A stretch of 33,653 nucleotides of DNA from NCBI RefSeq assembly GCF_017356265.1, contig NZ_JAFNAW010000037.1, positions 1 to 33,653 on the forward strand. The letters run 5' to 3'. Made by a program: the position numbers and the translations under genes. This DNA comes from Paracoccus fontiphilus. Its GTDB lineage: Bacteria; Pseudomonadota; Alphaproteobacteria; Rhodobacterales; Rhodobacteraceae. The notes under the pieces were generated by a model that saw only the letters and a program-made list of their open reading frames with translations, did not search any database and was not told the origin of the DNA. Positions within the stretch are counted from its first letter, which is position 1. Each line of letters opens with the position of its first letter. Shown here in pieces: positions 15,361-23,255 of the stretch.

Positions 15361-16746
15361 CTACCCCGCGTCCTGCCGCGGCGGGGTCCGCCACAGCGCC
15401 AGGCCGACCCCCAGGGCGATCCAGCCCCCGAAGAAGCGGAAGCTGTCGATGCTGGCCCCCAGCATCAGCCAGCCGGTCAGCGTCATGGCCACCGCCAGAT
15501 GCAGGCGGCCCGCATAGGTCGCGCCGGTCGCACGGGCCAGCGACCGCAGCAGCAAGGGCAGGATCATGGCCAGCCACAGCAGATAGCCCGCAAGGCCCGT
15601 CTCGGCCAGCAGGCGCACATGCAGCGAATAGGCGGGGGGCCAGGCGGGCTCGGCCGAGCTGGCATAGCCGCGCACCTCATAGCTACGCAGATCCTCGGCC
15701 CGGATGTGGTAAGGATAGTGGAAGCCGTATTGCCCCAGTCCCACGCCAAGCAGCGGGCGTTCCTCGAACATCGACAGTCCCGCGCGGATGGCCGCGATCC
15801 GGGTGACGTTCGACACGTTCTCGGTCACGCCGGGAGTCGGGTCGATCAGCCCGTCCATGCTGCCGTAGAGGACCAGGTTGCGGCCCTTTTCCATGACCGA
15901 TGTCTGGATGCTGGGGATCATCATCATCGCCAGGGCAGCCAGCCCGGCGGCGGCCACGGCATGGACCATGACGTCCTTGCGGTGCCGGAAGAAGCCGGCC
16001 AGGAACAGCATGAACTGCACCGCGATCACCAGCATTCCGGTCCGCGACTGCAGAAGCATGACCAATGCCATGACGATCACGGCCACCAAGGCGACCCGGC
16101 GCCAGTCCCCCAGGGTGATGGCGAAGGGAAAGATGAAGGTCAGCATGACCGAGGCCCATGACGCCTCGAACGCGGTCATCCGCAGGCGGCCGGGATACGG
16201 GCCCCCGCTTTCGGCATGGACGACCGCGGACAGCGCCTGGTGGATCTGGCTCAGGCCCGGGAGGCCCAGCCACGAGCCGACCTCGAACAGGGCCATGCCG
16301 GTCATCACCATCAAGGCGATCCAGGCTCCACGAGAGATCGCGGGCAGCGCGCCGCGCGCCGCGAAGTTGAAGAACATCAGCGTCACCAGGGGACCCAGGG
16401 CGACGGCCATGGCCTGGGTGATGACCCGGCTCATCCCTGTCCGGTTCTTGTACCAAGCGGTCGAGATCTCGGGGAAGCTGACGGCGACGCCAAGGACGAT
16501 CACCAGCAGGAAGGCGAGCGTCACCCAGAAGAAGACGCTGGGAACCATGAACTGCCCGGGCTGGCGCAGGAAATAGAGCATCGCCAGCGGCAGCACGTAG
16601 ATGAAGCCGTCATTGGCCATCTCGCCCACCGGCAGAAGCGCCATCAGGTCGTTGAAGACCGTGGCGACGATCAGCACGACGATCAGCACGACGGGCCGGG
16701 CCGCAGCGACCGGCCTCCTGCCGAGGGCGGCAGTCACTATTTCCAC
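15361..16746 (-). CDS. Wzy/O-antigen-ligase-type polysaccharide polymerase
   Basis: A 461-residue inner-membrane protein with about ten to twelve helices and a large periplasmic loop (about 280-370). That loop contains NVTRIAAIRAGLSMFEERP followed by LLGVGLGQYGF, the signature region of the Wzy_C / O-antigen ligase family. It should join lipid-linked repeat units into long chains, or ligate chains to an acceptor. Translation seems to start at GTG 16746, with AAGAAGG just upstream, overlapping the end of the glycosyltransferase gene by 10 bp. It is the last gene of a tightly packed leftward operon: glycosyltransferase, export protein, Wzz, glycosyltransferase, Wzy. Confidence 0.85.
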   Translation of the reverse strand: MEIVTAALGRRPVAAARPVVLIVVLIVATVFNDLMALLPVGEMANDGFIYVLPLAMLYFLRQPGQFMVPSVFFWVTLAFLLVIVLGVAVSFPEISTAWYKNRTGMSRVITQAMAVALGPLVTLMFFNFAARGALPAISRGAWIALMVMTGMALFEVGSWLGLPGLSQIHQALSAVVHAESGGPYPGRLRMTAFEASWASVMLTFIFPFAITLGDWRRVALVAVIVMALVMLLQSRTGMLVIAVQFMLFLAGFFRHRKDVMVHAVAAAGLAALAMMMIPSIQTSVMEKGRNLVLYGSMDGLIDPTPGVTENVSNVTRIAAIRAGLSMFEERPLLGVGLGQYGFHYPYHIRAEDLRSYEVRGYASSAEPAWPPAYSLHVRLLAETGLAGYLLWLAMILPLLLRSLARATGATYAGRLHLAVAMTLTGWLMLGASIDSFRFFGGWIALGVGLALWRTPPRQDAG

Positions 16747-17537
16747 GCCTTCTTCTTGACCGCCGTCAGCCAGCTGAACGGGATCGCCATGAACAGGGCG
16801 GTGCGCGCCAGCCCCGCCCAGGCGTGCGGATCGGCTACCGAGAAGTTGTCCTTCTGGACGCGGAGGCGCGACACCAGATTGCGCTTGCGCTTGGCCGCCG
16901 TGGTGCCGGTGTCGCTGACGATGTACTGGGTCAGGACCTCGGGGATGTTGGCAAGGTGCCAGCGCCGGCCCATGCGGACGAACAGGTCATAGTCCTCGGC
17001 GGTCTTGTAGCGGTCGGAATAAAGCCCGACCTCGCGCAGCGCGTCGGTCCGGATCATGATCGTCGGATGCAGCAGCGCCGGGACATAGCGCTGATAGCGC
17101 AGTATCCTGTCATGATCCTGCGGAAAGCGCAGCGTGAACAGGTAGTCGCCGTTGTCGTTCACGCAGCGCGCCCAGGTGCCCACCATGCCCACGTCGGGAT
17201 GGGCGTCCAGGAACCGGACCTGCCGTTCGAACCGGCCGGGCAGGGGCAGGTCGCCGCAGTCCAGGCGGGCGACATGGCGGTATCCGCGCGCCAGGATGAT
17301 CTCCAGCCCCGCGTTCAGGGCGTGTTCGATACCCCGGTTCCGGTCCAGCCGGTGCAGGGTGACATCGTGGTCCCCATGGCGCGGAGCGCAGTGGATGGGC
17401 TGGGGAGAGCCGTCGTCCACGACCACGATGTCGAAGGGATGGCTGTCGGCGGCCAGGACCTCCAGCGTCTCGGTCAGCCCGGCCTGATCCTTGAAGACCG
17501 GGATCAGCACGCACAGGTCCGGCAAGGATGCTGGCAT
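16737..17537 (-). CDS. Family 2 glycosyltransferase
   Basis: A 266-residue GT-A fold transferase. CVLIPVFKD opens the domain, IVVVDDGS holds the nucleotide-binding Asp pair, VARLDCGDLPLPGRF stands in the DXD region (here D-C-G-D), and TAEDYDLFVRMG is the ED motif with the likely catalytic base. The ATG at 17537 was chosen because GGAG lies 8 nt upstream and the family homology starts there; the longer frame would run into the Wzz gene. One base separates it from the Wzz stop codon, and it overlaps the polymerase gene by 10 bp, so it is in the same operon. Donor and acceptor sugars cannot be told from sequence. The last 20 residues are basic and amphipathic (AVKKKAWK). Confidence 0.87.
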   Translation of the reverse strand: MPASLPDLCVLIPVFKDQAGLTETLEVLAADSHPFDIVVVDDGSPQPIHCAPRHGDHDVTLHRLDRNRGIEHALNAGLEIILARGYRHVARLDCGDLPLPGRFERQVRFLDAHPDVGMVGTWARCVNDNGDYLFTLRFPQDHDRILRYQRYVPALLHPTIMIRTDALREVGLYSDRYKTAEDYDLFVRMGRRWHLANIPEVLTQYIVSDTGTTAAKRKRNLVSRLRVQKDNFSVADPHAWAGLARTALFMAIPFSWLTAVKKKAWK

Positions 17538-17538
17538 C

Positions 17539-18561
17539 TCAGGCACTCCGGACGGGATGGCGGCGGCGCCAGGTGTCGCGCAGGATGGCAAGCGAGGCGC
17601 CGACCAGGAACCCGGCCATGAGCCCCAGCGCCAGGATCACCGGCTTGGCGTTGAAACCCGACGGACCCAGGGGCACAACGGCGGGGGCGATCAGTTGCAC
17701 GGCCAGTTCGGGGGCGCCGATCCGGCTCTGGATCTGGCGGTGTTCCAGCAGCATCCGCTCGTAGACCGCCGCCGTCGCCTCGACCTCGCGTTCGGCCTCG
17801 CGCTGCTGGGCATAGACGCCTGCGCTGGCGGCGATGGCCTCGTCCTGCTTCTGCCCGGTCAGGGTCTCGAAGCGCATCGACAGAAGCCGTCCCCGCTCGC
17901 GCGTGGTCTGAGCGCGGCGTTCGGCCATTTCCAGGTTGTTGGTCAGCTCCTCGATCTCGCGTTCCAGGTTGGTCAGCATCTGCCGATAGACGTTCTGGCG
18001 CAGATCCGACCGCGACCGGAGATAGCCGTCGGCAACCGCGTTGGCCACGGCGGCCGACAGTTCGGGGCTTTTGGAATTGTAGCTGATCTGGACCACATAG
18101 GACCGGCCGCTGTTGTTGACCTCCAGGTTGCGCGACATGTGCCGGATCAGCATCGCGCGCTGCATCGCCTCGTCGTCGGCAACCTCGGGGGGGAACTCGA
18201 CCGCTTCCGCCAGTTCGGCCTGCCTGTCGGGCGGCAGCGCGTCCAGGGCATGGCCCAGCGCGACGGGGGTGGCGATGGTCTCGACAATGGTCGCGGTGGC
18301 GGAATCCTCGGCGGTGGCCATGGTTTCCGGCTCGCCCAGAGAGATGAGGCCGGACCGGTCCGCGTCCGAGATGAGCTTGGCCGTCGCCGTATAGGTGACC
18401 GGCATGATCTTGGCCGTCACGAAGGCCCCGCCCCCGCCCAGGCAGGTCAGCAGGACGACCAGCCAGGGGCTGCGGCGGATCGCGTTGAACACGTCCCCCA
18501 GCGTGAAGGCCGTCGCGGGCCTTGCGGTCGTGATCTCGGACGGGATGTTGAAGCGCTTCAT
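17539..18561 (-). CDS. Wzz-type chain-length determinant (polysaccharide co-polymerase)
   Basis: The 340-residue protein has the two-helix layout of polysaccharide co-polymerases. One transmembrane segment lies near 33-52, a long periplasmic coiled-coil region (about 190-275) is rich in Glu/Arg/Gln, and a second helix near 308-326 follows a proline-rich GPSGFNAKP stretch. It sets chain length together with the Wzy protein. No Walker motifs or tyrosine cluster are present, so unlike ExoP/Wzc it has no built-in tyrosine kinase, and none is visible in the window. The start ATG overlaps the stop of the export gene (ATGA, 18558-18561). Confidence 0.87.
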   Translation of the reverse strand: MKRFNIPSEITTARPATAFTLGDVFNAIRRSPWLVVLLTCLGGGGAFVTAKIMPVTYTATAKLISDADRSGLISLGEPETMATAEDSATATIVETIATPVALGHALDALPPDRQAELAEAVEFPPEVADDEAMQRAMLIRHMSRNLEVNNSGRSYVVQISYNSKSPELSAAVANAVADGYLRSRSDLRQNVYRQMLTNLEREIEELTNNLEMAERRAQTTRERGRLLSMRFETLTGQKQDEAIAASAGVYAQQREAEREVEATAAVYERMLLEHRQIQSRIGAPELAVQLIAPAVVPLGPSGFNAKPVILALGLMAGFLVGASLAILRDTWRRRHPVRSA

Positions 18562-19823
18562 GGAACGGCCCTTTGCAGCATACGTCCCGCCGGTTGTTCC
18601 GAACGGCTGGATGATTCCGAAACGACCGTGGGCTTGTTGTCCACCAGGCCGAGGAAGCTGTCCGGCACCTCGACCTCGACCAGATCGCCGGGCTGCAGGT
18701 CGGTCCCTTCCGTGGCCGGGATCGGCACCTCCTGCCCGTCGGTCACACGATAAAGCGTCACGGTCACGGCATCGTCCCCGACCTGCCCAAGCTGGGCCAG
18801 TTGTGCCGTGACGCCCTTCATGCGGGCCTCCAGTTCCCCGATCCGCGCCAGGGTGGACTGGACCTCCGCTTCAAGGGTGGCCGTGCGGCGCGCGTCGTGG
18901 CGGGCGATCTCGTGCAACGCTTCCTCGCGCTGGCGGGTGACATCGGCGATATAGGCCTCGGTCTCGGCCAGGTTGCTGCGCAACTCGTTGAGGGTCCTGT
19001 ATTCCTCGGACACGCGGGTCTGCGGGGTCAGCCCGCGGCTTTGCATGTCGGTATAGCGGGCCACCTCGGCGGCCTGCTGGTCAACCAGCGCCTTTTGATG
19101 CTGGCCCTGCTGGCCCAGCCGTTCGATCCGGTTGCCGATGATCTGCAGGTCGCGGTTCATATAGGCCTTCTGGGCGTCGCTTTCCGCGCGGGCCGCGTCC
19201 AGCAGGCTGTTGGCCAGGGCCAGGACGGCGGCCTGTTCGCCGCCCGCAAGGCCCGGAAGATCCTGGGGGTCGAGGTCGGACGCGTCGGTCAGTTCGGCCC
19301 GCGCCCGCGCCAGCGTGGCGTGCCCGTCAAGCAGTTCCGCCGCAAGCGCCTCCCGTTCGGCGCGCAATTCGATCGCCGCGCCCATCGACGGGCGCAGGGC
19401 CCCCAGCCCTCCCGCCAGGGCAATGGCGCGCCGCACGGTCATGCCGCTTTCGAAGGGAATGGCCCCAGGCTGGGCGACGTCGCCGCCGATCACCACGGGC
19501 CGGACCGCGACAAGCCCGACCGTGACCTGCGCATCCAGCATGATGTCCAGGCCGGCCAGCCGCTGCTGGATCAGGGATGCCACCTCGGGCGCGGTCTTTC
19601 CCGCCGCCGGAACCTGCCCCAGCGGAGGAAAGGCGATCTGGCCATCCACATCGACGACCACCTCCTGCGTCAGTTCGGGGACGCGGAAGATGAAGATCCT
19701 CAGCGTCTCGCCCGGGGCGATCCTGTGCTCGGCATGGGCGGGGGCGGCGATGAACAGGCACGCGGCAAGCAGCGGCCCCAGAAGCCGAAGGCTCCGCGTC
19801 GTGGCTTTGACCCAAGAAAGCAT
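18558..19823 (-). CDS. Wza/ExoF-like periplasmic polysaccharide export protein
   Basis: About 421 residues from the ATG at 19823 (GGAGA about 12 nt upstream); the long frame extending to 20210 is rejected because it runs through the neighbouring glycosyltransferase. A signal peptide ends at PAHA (about 29). A polysaccharide-export domain follows (IAPGETLRIFIFRVPEL, then DGQIAFPPLGQV, about 32-110), then an SLBB-type beta-grasp domain (GGDVAQPGAIPFESGMTV). A long alpha-helical coiled coil (about 190-350) and a C-terminal beta segment complete it. This plan is like ExoF of rhizobial succinoglycan export rather than the octameric E. coli Wza, because the coiled coil replaces the outer-membrane helix. 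It would link the inner-membrane assembly to the outer membrane. An LAAC lipobox-like string lies inside the signal helix, but the hydrophobic stretch continues past it. Confidence 0.86.
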   Translation of the reverse strand: MLSWVKATTRSLRLLGPLLAACLFIAAPAHAEHRIAPGETLRIFIFRVPELTQEVVVDVDGQIAFPPLGQVPAAGKTAPEVASLIQQRLAGLDIMLDAQVTVGLVAVRPVVIGGDVAQPGAIPFESGMTVRRAIALAGGLGALRPSMGAAIELRAEREALAAELLDGHATLARARAELTDASDLDPQDLPGLAGGEQAAVLALANSLLDAARAESDAQKAYMNRDLQIIGNRIERLGQQGQHQKALVDQQAAEVARYTDMQSRGLTPQTRVSEEYRTLNELRSNLAETEAYIADVTRQREEALHEIARHDARRTATLEAEVQSTLARIGELEARMKGVTAQLAQLGQVGDDAVTVTLYRVTDGQEVPIPATEGTDLQPGDLVEVEVPDSFLGLVDNKPTVVSESSSRSEQPAGRMLQRAVP

Positions 19824-19824
19824 G

Positions 19825-20880
19825 TCAGCGCGTCTCCGCAATGGTGGTTTGGGGGTCCGGCCCCTGCCCGGCGCCGTCCCTTGCCCCGGCGCAGACGGCC
19901 TGCGCCCGGGCATCCAGGTCGTGCCACGTCCGCGAGGCCGCCTGCTGGACGGCATCGACATCCCCTGGAAGCTGGACGTTCTTGCGATAGCCTCCGCGCA
20001 GCCGTGCATAAAGCCGCGGCCCCGCCACCATGCTGAGCGCGCGCCGCGCGGTTTCCCGCGGGGACACGGGCGGCCCAAGGCTGCGGGCCAGGGCGATGAA
20101 GGCCTCGCGACGACGGCCGGAATCGGCCAGGCGCCAGACACGATCCTGCAGGTGATAGCCGCTTCTGGCAGCGGGCGACCAGTCCTTCGACTCGCGCCGG
20201 TACCAGGCATGGGACAGGTCGGCCGTCTCGCGTCCCGTGGTGATCCGGCCCGGGCGGATGCTTTCTTCCTTGATGACGCCCGGCTCGGGGTCGATGTGGA
20301 AGCCGATCCCGGCCCGGTCCATCCGCATCCCCAGGTCGGTGTCCTGGTTCACCCGCAGATCCTCGTTCCAGGGGCATTCGCGCACGATCTCGACCGGCAG
20401 GTTCAGCATGGATGTCTGGAACCGGCCCATGTCGCGATAGACATATTCCACCAGCGATCTGCCGGGGCGCCATGCCGGCTGGTGGGGCTTGCGGATCTCT
20501 CCGTTGACATGCAGCAGCGCGCCGCTGACCAGAACCGTCCGCGCAGTCCCCGGCGCGGCATAGAACCGGCGGACCCGGTCATGGCGCCCTGCCATCCAGA
20601 CATCGTCCGAATCGAGAAAGCTGACATGGGTGCCGGTCCCCTCTCGGACGCCGCGATTGCGGGCCGCGCAGCCACCTTGGCGAACATCCTGCCGGAAGAC
20701 GCGGACATCCATATCCCTCAACCGATCATATTCGGCGGAAAGGTCCGAATCCGAGCAATCATCGACGACGACAATTTCGATATCGGCACTGTCGTCACGG
20801 ACTGACAGCGCGGCGCGGATTAGGGAATGCGCGCGATTTAGATTGGGAATTACAACGGTAAGTTGAAACTGCCTGGACAT
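19825..20880 (-). CDS. Family 2 glycosyltransferase with C-terminal extension
   Basis: A 351-residue GT-A transferase heading the leftward export operon. TVVIPNLNRA, IVVVDDCSDSD, CAARNRGVREG and SFLDSDDVW (the DXD metal site) appear in the expected order in the first 105 residues, followed by NQDTDLGMRM as the acceptor-side acidic motif. The last 120 residues are basic and family-unspecific. The ATG at 20880 is preferred over GTG at 20892; neither has an obvious ribosome site. One base separates its stop from the export gene start. It is divergent from another family 2 transferase across a 170- to 200-bp promoter region. Confidence 0.86.
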   Translation of the reverse strand: MSRQFQLTVVIPNLNRAHSLIRAALSVRDDSADIEIVVVDDCSDSDLSAEYDRLRDMDVRVFRQDVRQGGCAARNRGVREGTGTHVSFLDSDDVWMAGRHDRVRRFYAAPGTARTVLVSGALLHVNGEIRKPHQPAWRPGRSLVEYVYRDMGRFQTSMLNLPVEIVRECPWNEDLRVNQDTDLGMRMDRAGIGFHIDPEPGVIKEESIRPGRITTGRETADLSHAWYRRESKDWSPAARSGYHLQDRVWRLADSGRRREAFIALARSLGPPVSPRETARRALSMVAGPRLYARLRGGYRKNVQLPGDVDAVQQAASRTWHDLDARAQAVCAGARDGAGQGPDPQTTIAETR

Positions 20881-20942
20881 GTGAACGCGCACTCATGACT
20901 GGTTTGGCCACATAACTACCCCCTTAGCAGATTATTTCCAGA

Positions 20943-20948
20943 TTGACA
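20943..20948 (+). promoter_or_regulatory. Possible -35 element in the divergent glycosyltransferase promoter region
   Basis: A perfect TTGACA lies about 105-140 bp upstream of the rightward glycosyltransferase. At a 17-bp spacing only ATGAAT is found; a better -10, TAGAAT (20971-20976), is 22 bp away, which is too far. The call is tentative. Confidence 0.3.
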
Positions 20949-21083
20949 TACCACCCATGGGCACGATGAATAGAATATGCCTGCAACATAATCATTCTCC
21001 GATCACAATCCGGTTTGTTGCCGGCGCCTTGGAACTGGTATTTGCGGTAAATGGTGGAATCGGTTGAAACAGGCGGAACTGGA

Positions 21084-22070
21084 ATGGCGGAAAACTGCTC
21101 AGATGAGCCTGCGGTCGTGAATAGTCCGGAAAACGGGCCTGGCTTTGCGGCAAATGCGCGAAAAGGACCGCAATTTTCCATCATTATTCCCGCCTATAAT
21201 CGAATCGACCAGATCGGACGGGCGATCGCCTCATGCCTCGCGCAGACCTGTCCCGATTTCGAGATCATTGTCGTGGATGACGGATCGCGCGACGGCACGC
21301 CCGACCTGGTCGAGGCCATGGAGGATGCGCGTATCCGCTGCATCCGCCAGGCCAATGCCGGGGCCTCGGCCGCCCGGAACGCCGGCGCGCGGGCAGCCCG
21401 CGGTTCTCATCTCGCGTTTCTGGATTCGGATGACGAGTTCCTCCCCTCCAAGCTTCAGCGGCTGAGCGTGGCGATCCGGGCCGACGGCCATGCGGATCGG
21501 ACGGTCTGGTATTCACCGCTGTTCTTCGACCGGGGCCAGGGCAACCGCATGGTGAAGCCCGCGCGGGCCATCGCGCCCGGCGAACCTGTGGGCGACTACC
21601 TGTTCGCGGATGACGGGCTGATGCAGACCTCGACCCTGGTCGTCCCGCGCGCCTTGTTCATGCAGGTGTGCTTTGACACCAGCCTGCGTTGTCTGGAAGA
21701 TCTGGACCTGTGCCTGCGGCTCGAGGAAGCGGGCGCGATCTTCCACATGCTGCCCGAGCCGGAGGTGGTCTGGTACGACGACCGCCCCAGCGGCCGCCTG
21801 AGCTATACCACCTCGCAGGGCGAGGTGCGCGACTGGGCGGCGCGGCAGTCCGGCCGTCTTACGCCACGCGCAAGGCAGGGCTACCTGGCCCGCTTCCTGG
21901 TGCCCCAGATCGCGCGGAAGCAGCCCCTCCGCTCTCTCTCGATCTTGGCTTCGGCCATCCGCCATGGCAGCCTCAAGCCGCAGCGGGCCGCCATGCTGCT
22001 GGCCCGGGGGGCGGCGCCCCAGGCCTATGGCCGGCTGCGCGATACCCTGACCCGATCCCGTCATGCCTGA
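21084..22070 (+). CDS. Family 2 glycosyltransferase
   Basis: About 328 residues from the ATG at 21084 (GGCGGA upstream); an in-frame ATG at 21051 adds 11 residues and cannot be excluded. FSIIIPAYNR, IIVVDDGSRDGTP, ASAARNAGARAARG and AFLDSDDEF mark the GT-A nucleotide and metal sites. CLEDLDLCLRLEEAG carries the ED acceptor motif. The order of motifs and overall length closely parallel the transferase at 19825-20880, so the two may be old duplicates, although sequence identity looks modest. It is the first gene of a two-gene rightward unit and overlaps the next gene by 8 bp. Confidence 0.86.
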   Translation: MAENCSDEPAVVNSPENGPGFAANARKGPQFSIIIPAYNRIDQIGRAIASCLAQTCPDFEIIVVDDGSRDGTPDLVEAMEDARIRCIRQANAGASAARNAGARAARGSHLAFLDSDDEFLPSKLQRLSVAIRADGHADRTVWYSPLFFDRGQGNRMVKPARAIAPGEPVGDYLFADDGLMQTSTLVVPRALFMQVCFDTSLRCLEDLDLCLRLEEAGAIFHMLPEPEVVWYDDRPSGRLSYTTSQGEVRDWAARQSGRLTPRARQGYLARFLVPQIARKQPLRSLSILASAIRHGSLKPQRAAMLLARGAAPQAYGRLRDTLTRSRHA

Positions 22071-23223
22071 AACCCCGCGCACCCCGCCCCTGCGCCGCGT
22101 GAGCCATGTCACGGAAGCCCCGCTTGGCGGGGTCGTGTCCTATCTGGACGAACTTCTGGGCGCGCAGTTGCGCAGCCTCCGGGATGTCCGGATCGACCTC
22201 ATCACGCCGGAGATCAACCGCGACGCGCTGGCGGACCTGTCCGGGCCGCGCTTCACCCTGATCGCGCTGCGACATCGCCGCAGCCGGTCGCCCATGGCGC
22301 TGCTGTCCCTGGCGGTGCGGACGGTGCGGCATGTCCGCCGCACACGCCCCGACATCCTGCACATCCATTCCACCTTTGCGGGCGCGGCCGTCCGGGCGCT
22401 TGCGCCGCTTCTGCCCAGGGGAACGCGCGTGGTCTATTGCCCGCATGGCTGGGCCTTCTCGCGGCAAGGGTCGGGCAGGTCGCGGCGCGCCATCGCGGCG
22501 GTGGAGCGCTGGCTTGCCGGACGCAGCGACCGGATCGTCTGCATCTCGGACTACGAACGGCGCGAGGCGAAGGCCTTCGGCATTCCCGCGGACCGGCTGG
22601 TCGTGGTCGAAAACGGCATCAGCCCCCGAGCGTCGGCCAACGACACCGATCCCGCTCGCGACCCTCAGGCCACCGACCCGCGCCGCCGGAATCGCCGCAG
22701 GCTAATCGCCTTCGCCGGGCGCTTCGACCGCCAGAAGGGATTCGACACCTACCTGGAGGTGATGCGCCAGCTCAAGGACGAGGCCGACGGCATCGCCATC
22801 GGCAGCAGCATCACCTCGAACGAGGCGCTGCCGGACTGCCCGGACAACGTCCGGATTCTGGGGTGGCAGGATCGGGCGGCGGTGTTCGACCTGTATCGCC
22901 GGGCCGATCTTCTGCTGGTTCCCTCGCGGTGGGAGGGGTTCGGCCTTGTCGCTGCCGAAGCCATGCAGGCCGGGCTGGCGGTTTTCGCAAGCCGGGTGGG
23001 TGGATTGCAGGACATCGTCGTGGACGGCGAGACCGGCCGGCTGTTCCAGCCGGACGATGCCGCGGGGATCGTGGCGCTGATCCGCGCCGCGTCCGGCGAC
23101 GACCTTGTGCGGTTCGGGGAAAACGGCCGCCGCCGCTATCTGGCGCGCTACACGGCCCAGCGGATGTCGGACGACATGACGGCGCTTTACGACAGGCTGC
23201 TGACAGAAAACGCCGGACGCTGA
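22063..23223 (+). CDS. Family 4 glycosyltransferase
   Basis: A 386-residue GT-B fold retaining transferase. An N-terminal acceptor domain (HVTEAPLGGVVSYLDELL, HIHSTFAGAAVRAL, YCPHGWAFSRQG) is followed by the donor domain. Within it, FAGRFDRQKGFDTYLEVM begins the nucleotide-sugar half, and WEGFGLVAAEAMQAGLAVFA holds the E-x7-E motif typical of GT4. It overlaps the preceding glycosyltransferase by 8 bp and has no ribosome site of its own, so translation is coupled. A strong hairpin sits exactly at its stop codon. Confidence 0.9.
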   Translation: MPETPRTPPLRRVSHVTEAPLGGVVSYLDELLGAQLRSLRDVRIDLITPEINRDALADLSGPRFTLIALRHRRSRSPMALLSLAVRTVRHVRRTRPDILHIHSTFAGAAVRALAPLLPRGTRVVYCPHGWAFSRQGSGRSRRAIAAVERWLAGRSDRIVCISDYERREAKAFGIPADRLVVVENGISPRASANDTDPARDPQATDPRRRNRRRLIAFAGRFDRQKGFDTYLEVMRQLKDEADGIAIGSSITSNEALPDCPDNVRILGWQDRAAVFDLYRRADLLLVPSRWEGFGLVAAEAMQAGLAVFASRVGGLQDIVVDGETGRLFQPDDAAGIVALIRAASGDDLVRFGENGRRRYLARYTAQRMSDDMTALYDRLLTENAGR

Positions 23224-23236
23224 AGCGCCCGGCGTT
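23209..23236. terminator. Strong hairpin between convergent glycosyltransferase and RTX hydrolase genes
   Basis: AACGCCGG pairs with CCGGCGTT, and the 12-nt interior folds further (CGCT with AGCG), giving a nearly continuous stem of about 12 bp. The glycosyltransferase stop codon TGA lies in the loop. There is no T-run, but the position between two convergent genes 32 bp apart fits a bidirectional terminator. Confidence 0.65.
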
Positions 23237-23255
23237 GTCGCGTCATGGCTGCGGA

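Noticed and set aside
19824..20210. N-terminal extension of the export protein
   Set aside because: It overlaps the upstream glycosyltransferase in another frame; the internal ATG at 19823 begins a proper signal peptide.
12141..21008. Shared 9-mer CGATCACAA upstream of the hydrolase (12141) and the rightward glycosyltransferase (21000)
   Set aside because: Only two copies, different distances from the starts, and no extension of the match; chance is a sufficient explanation without a genome-wide count.
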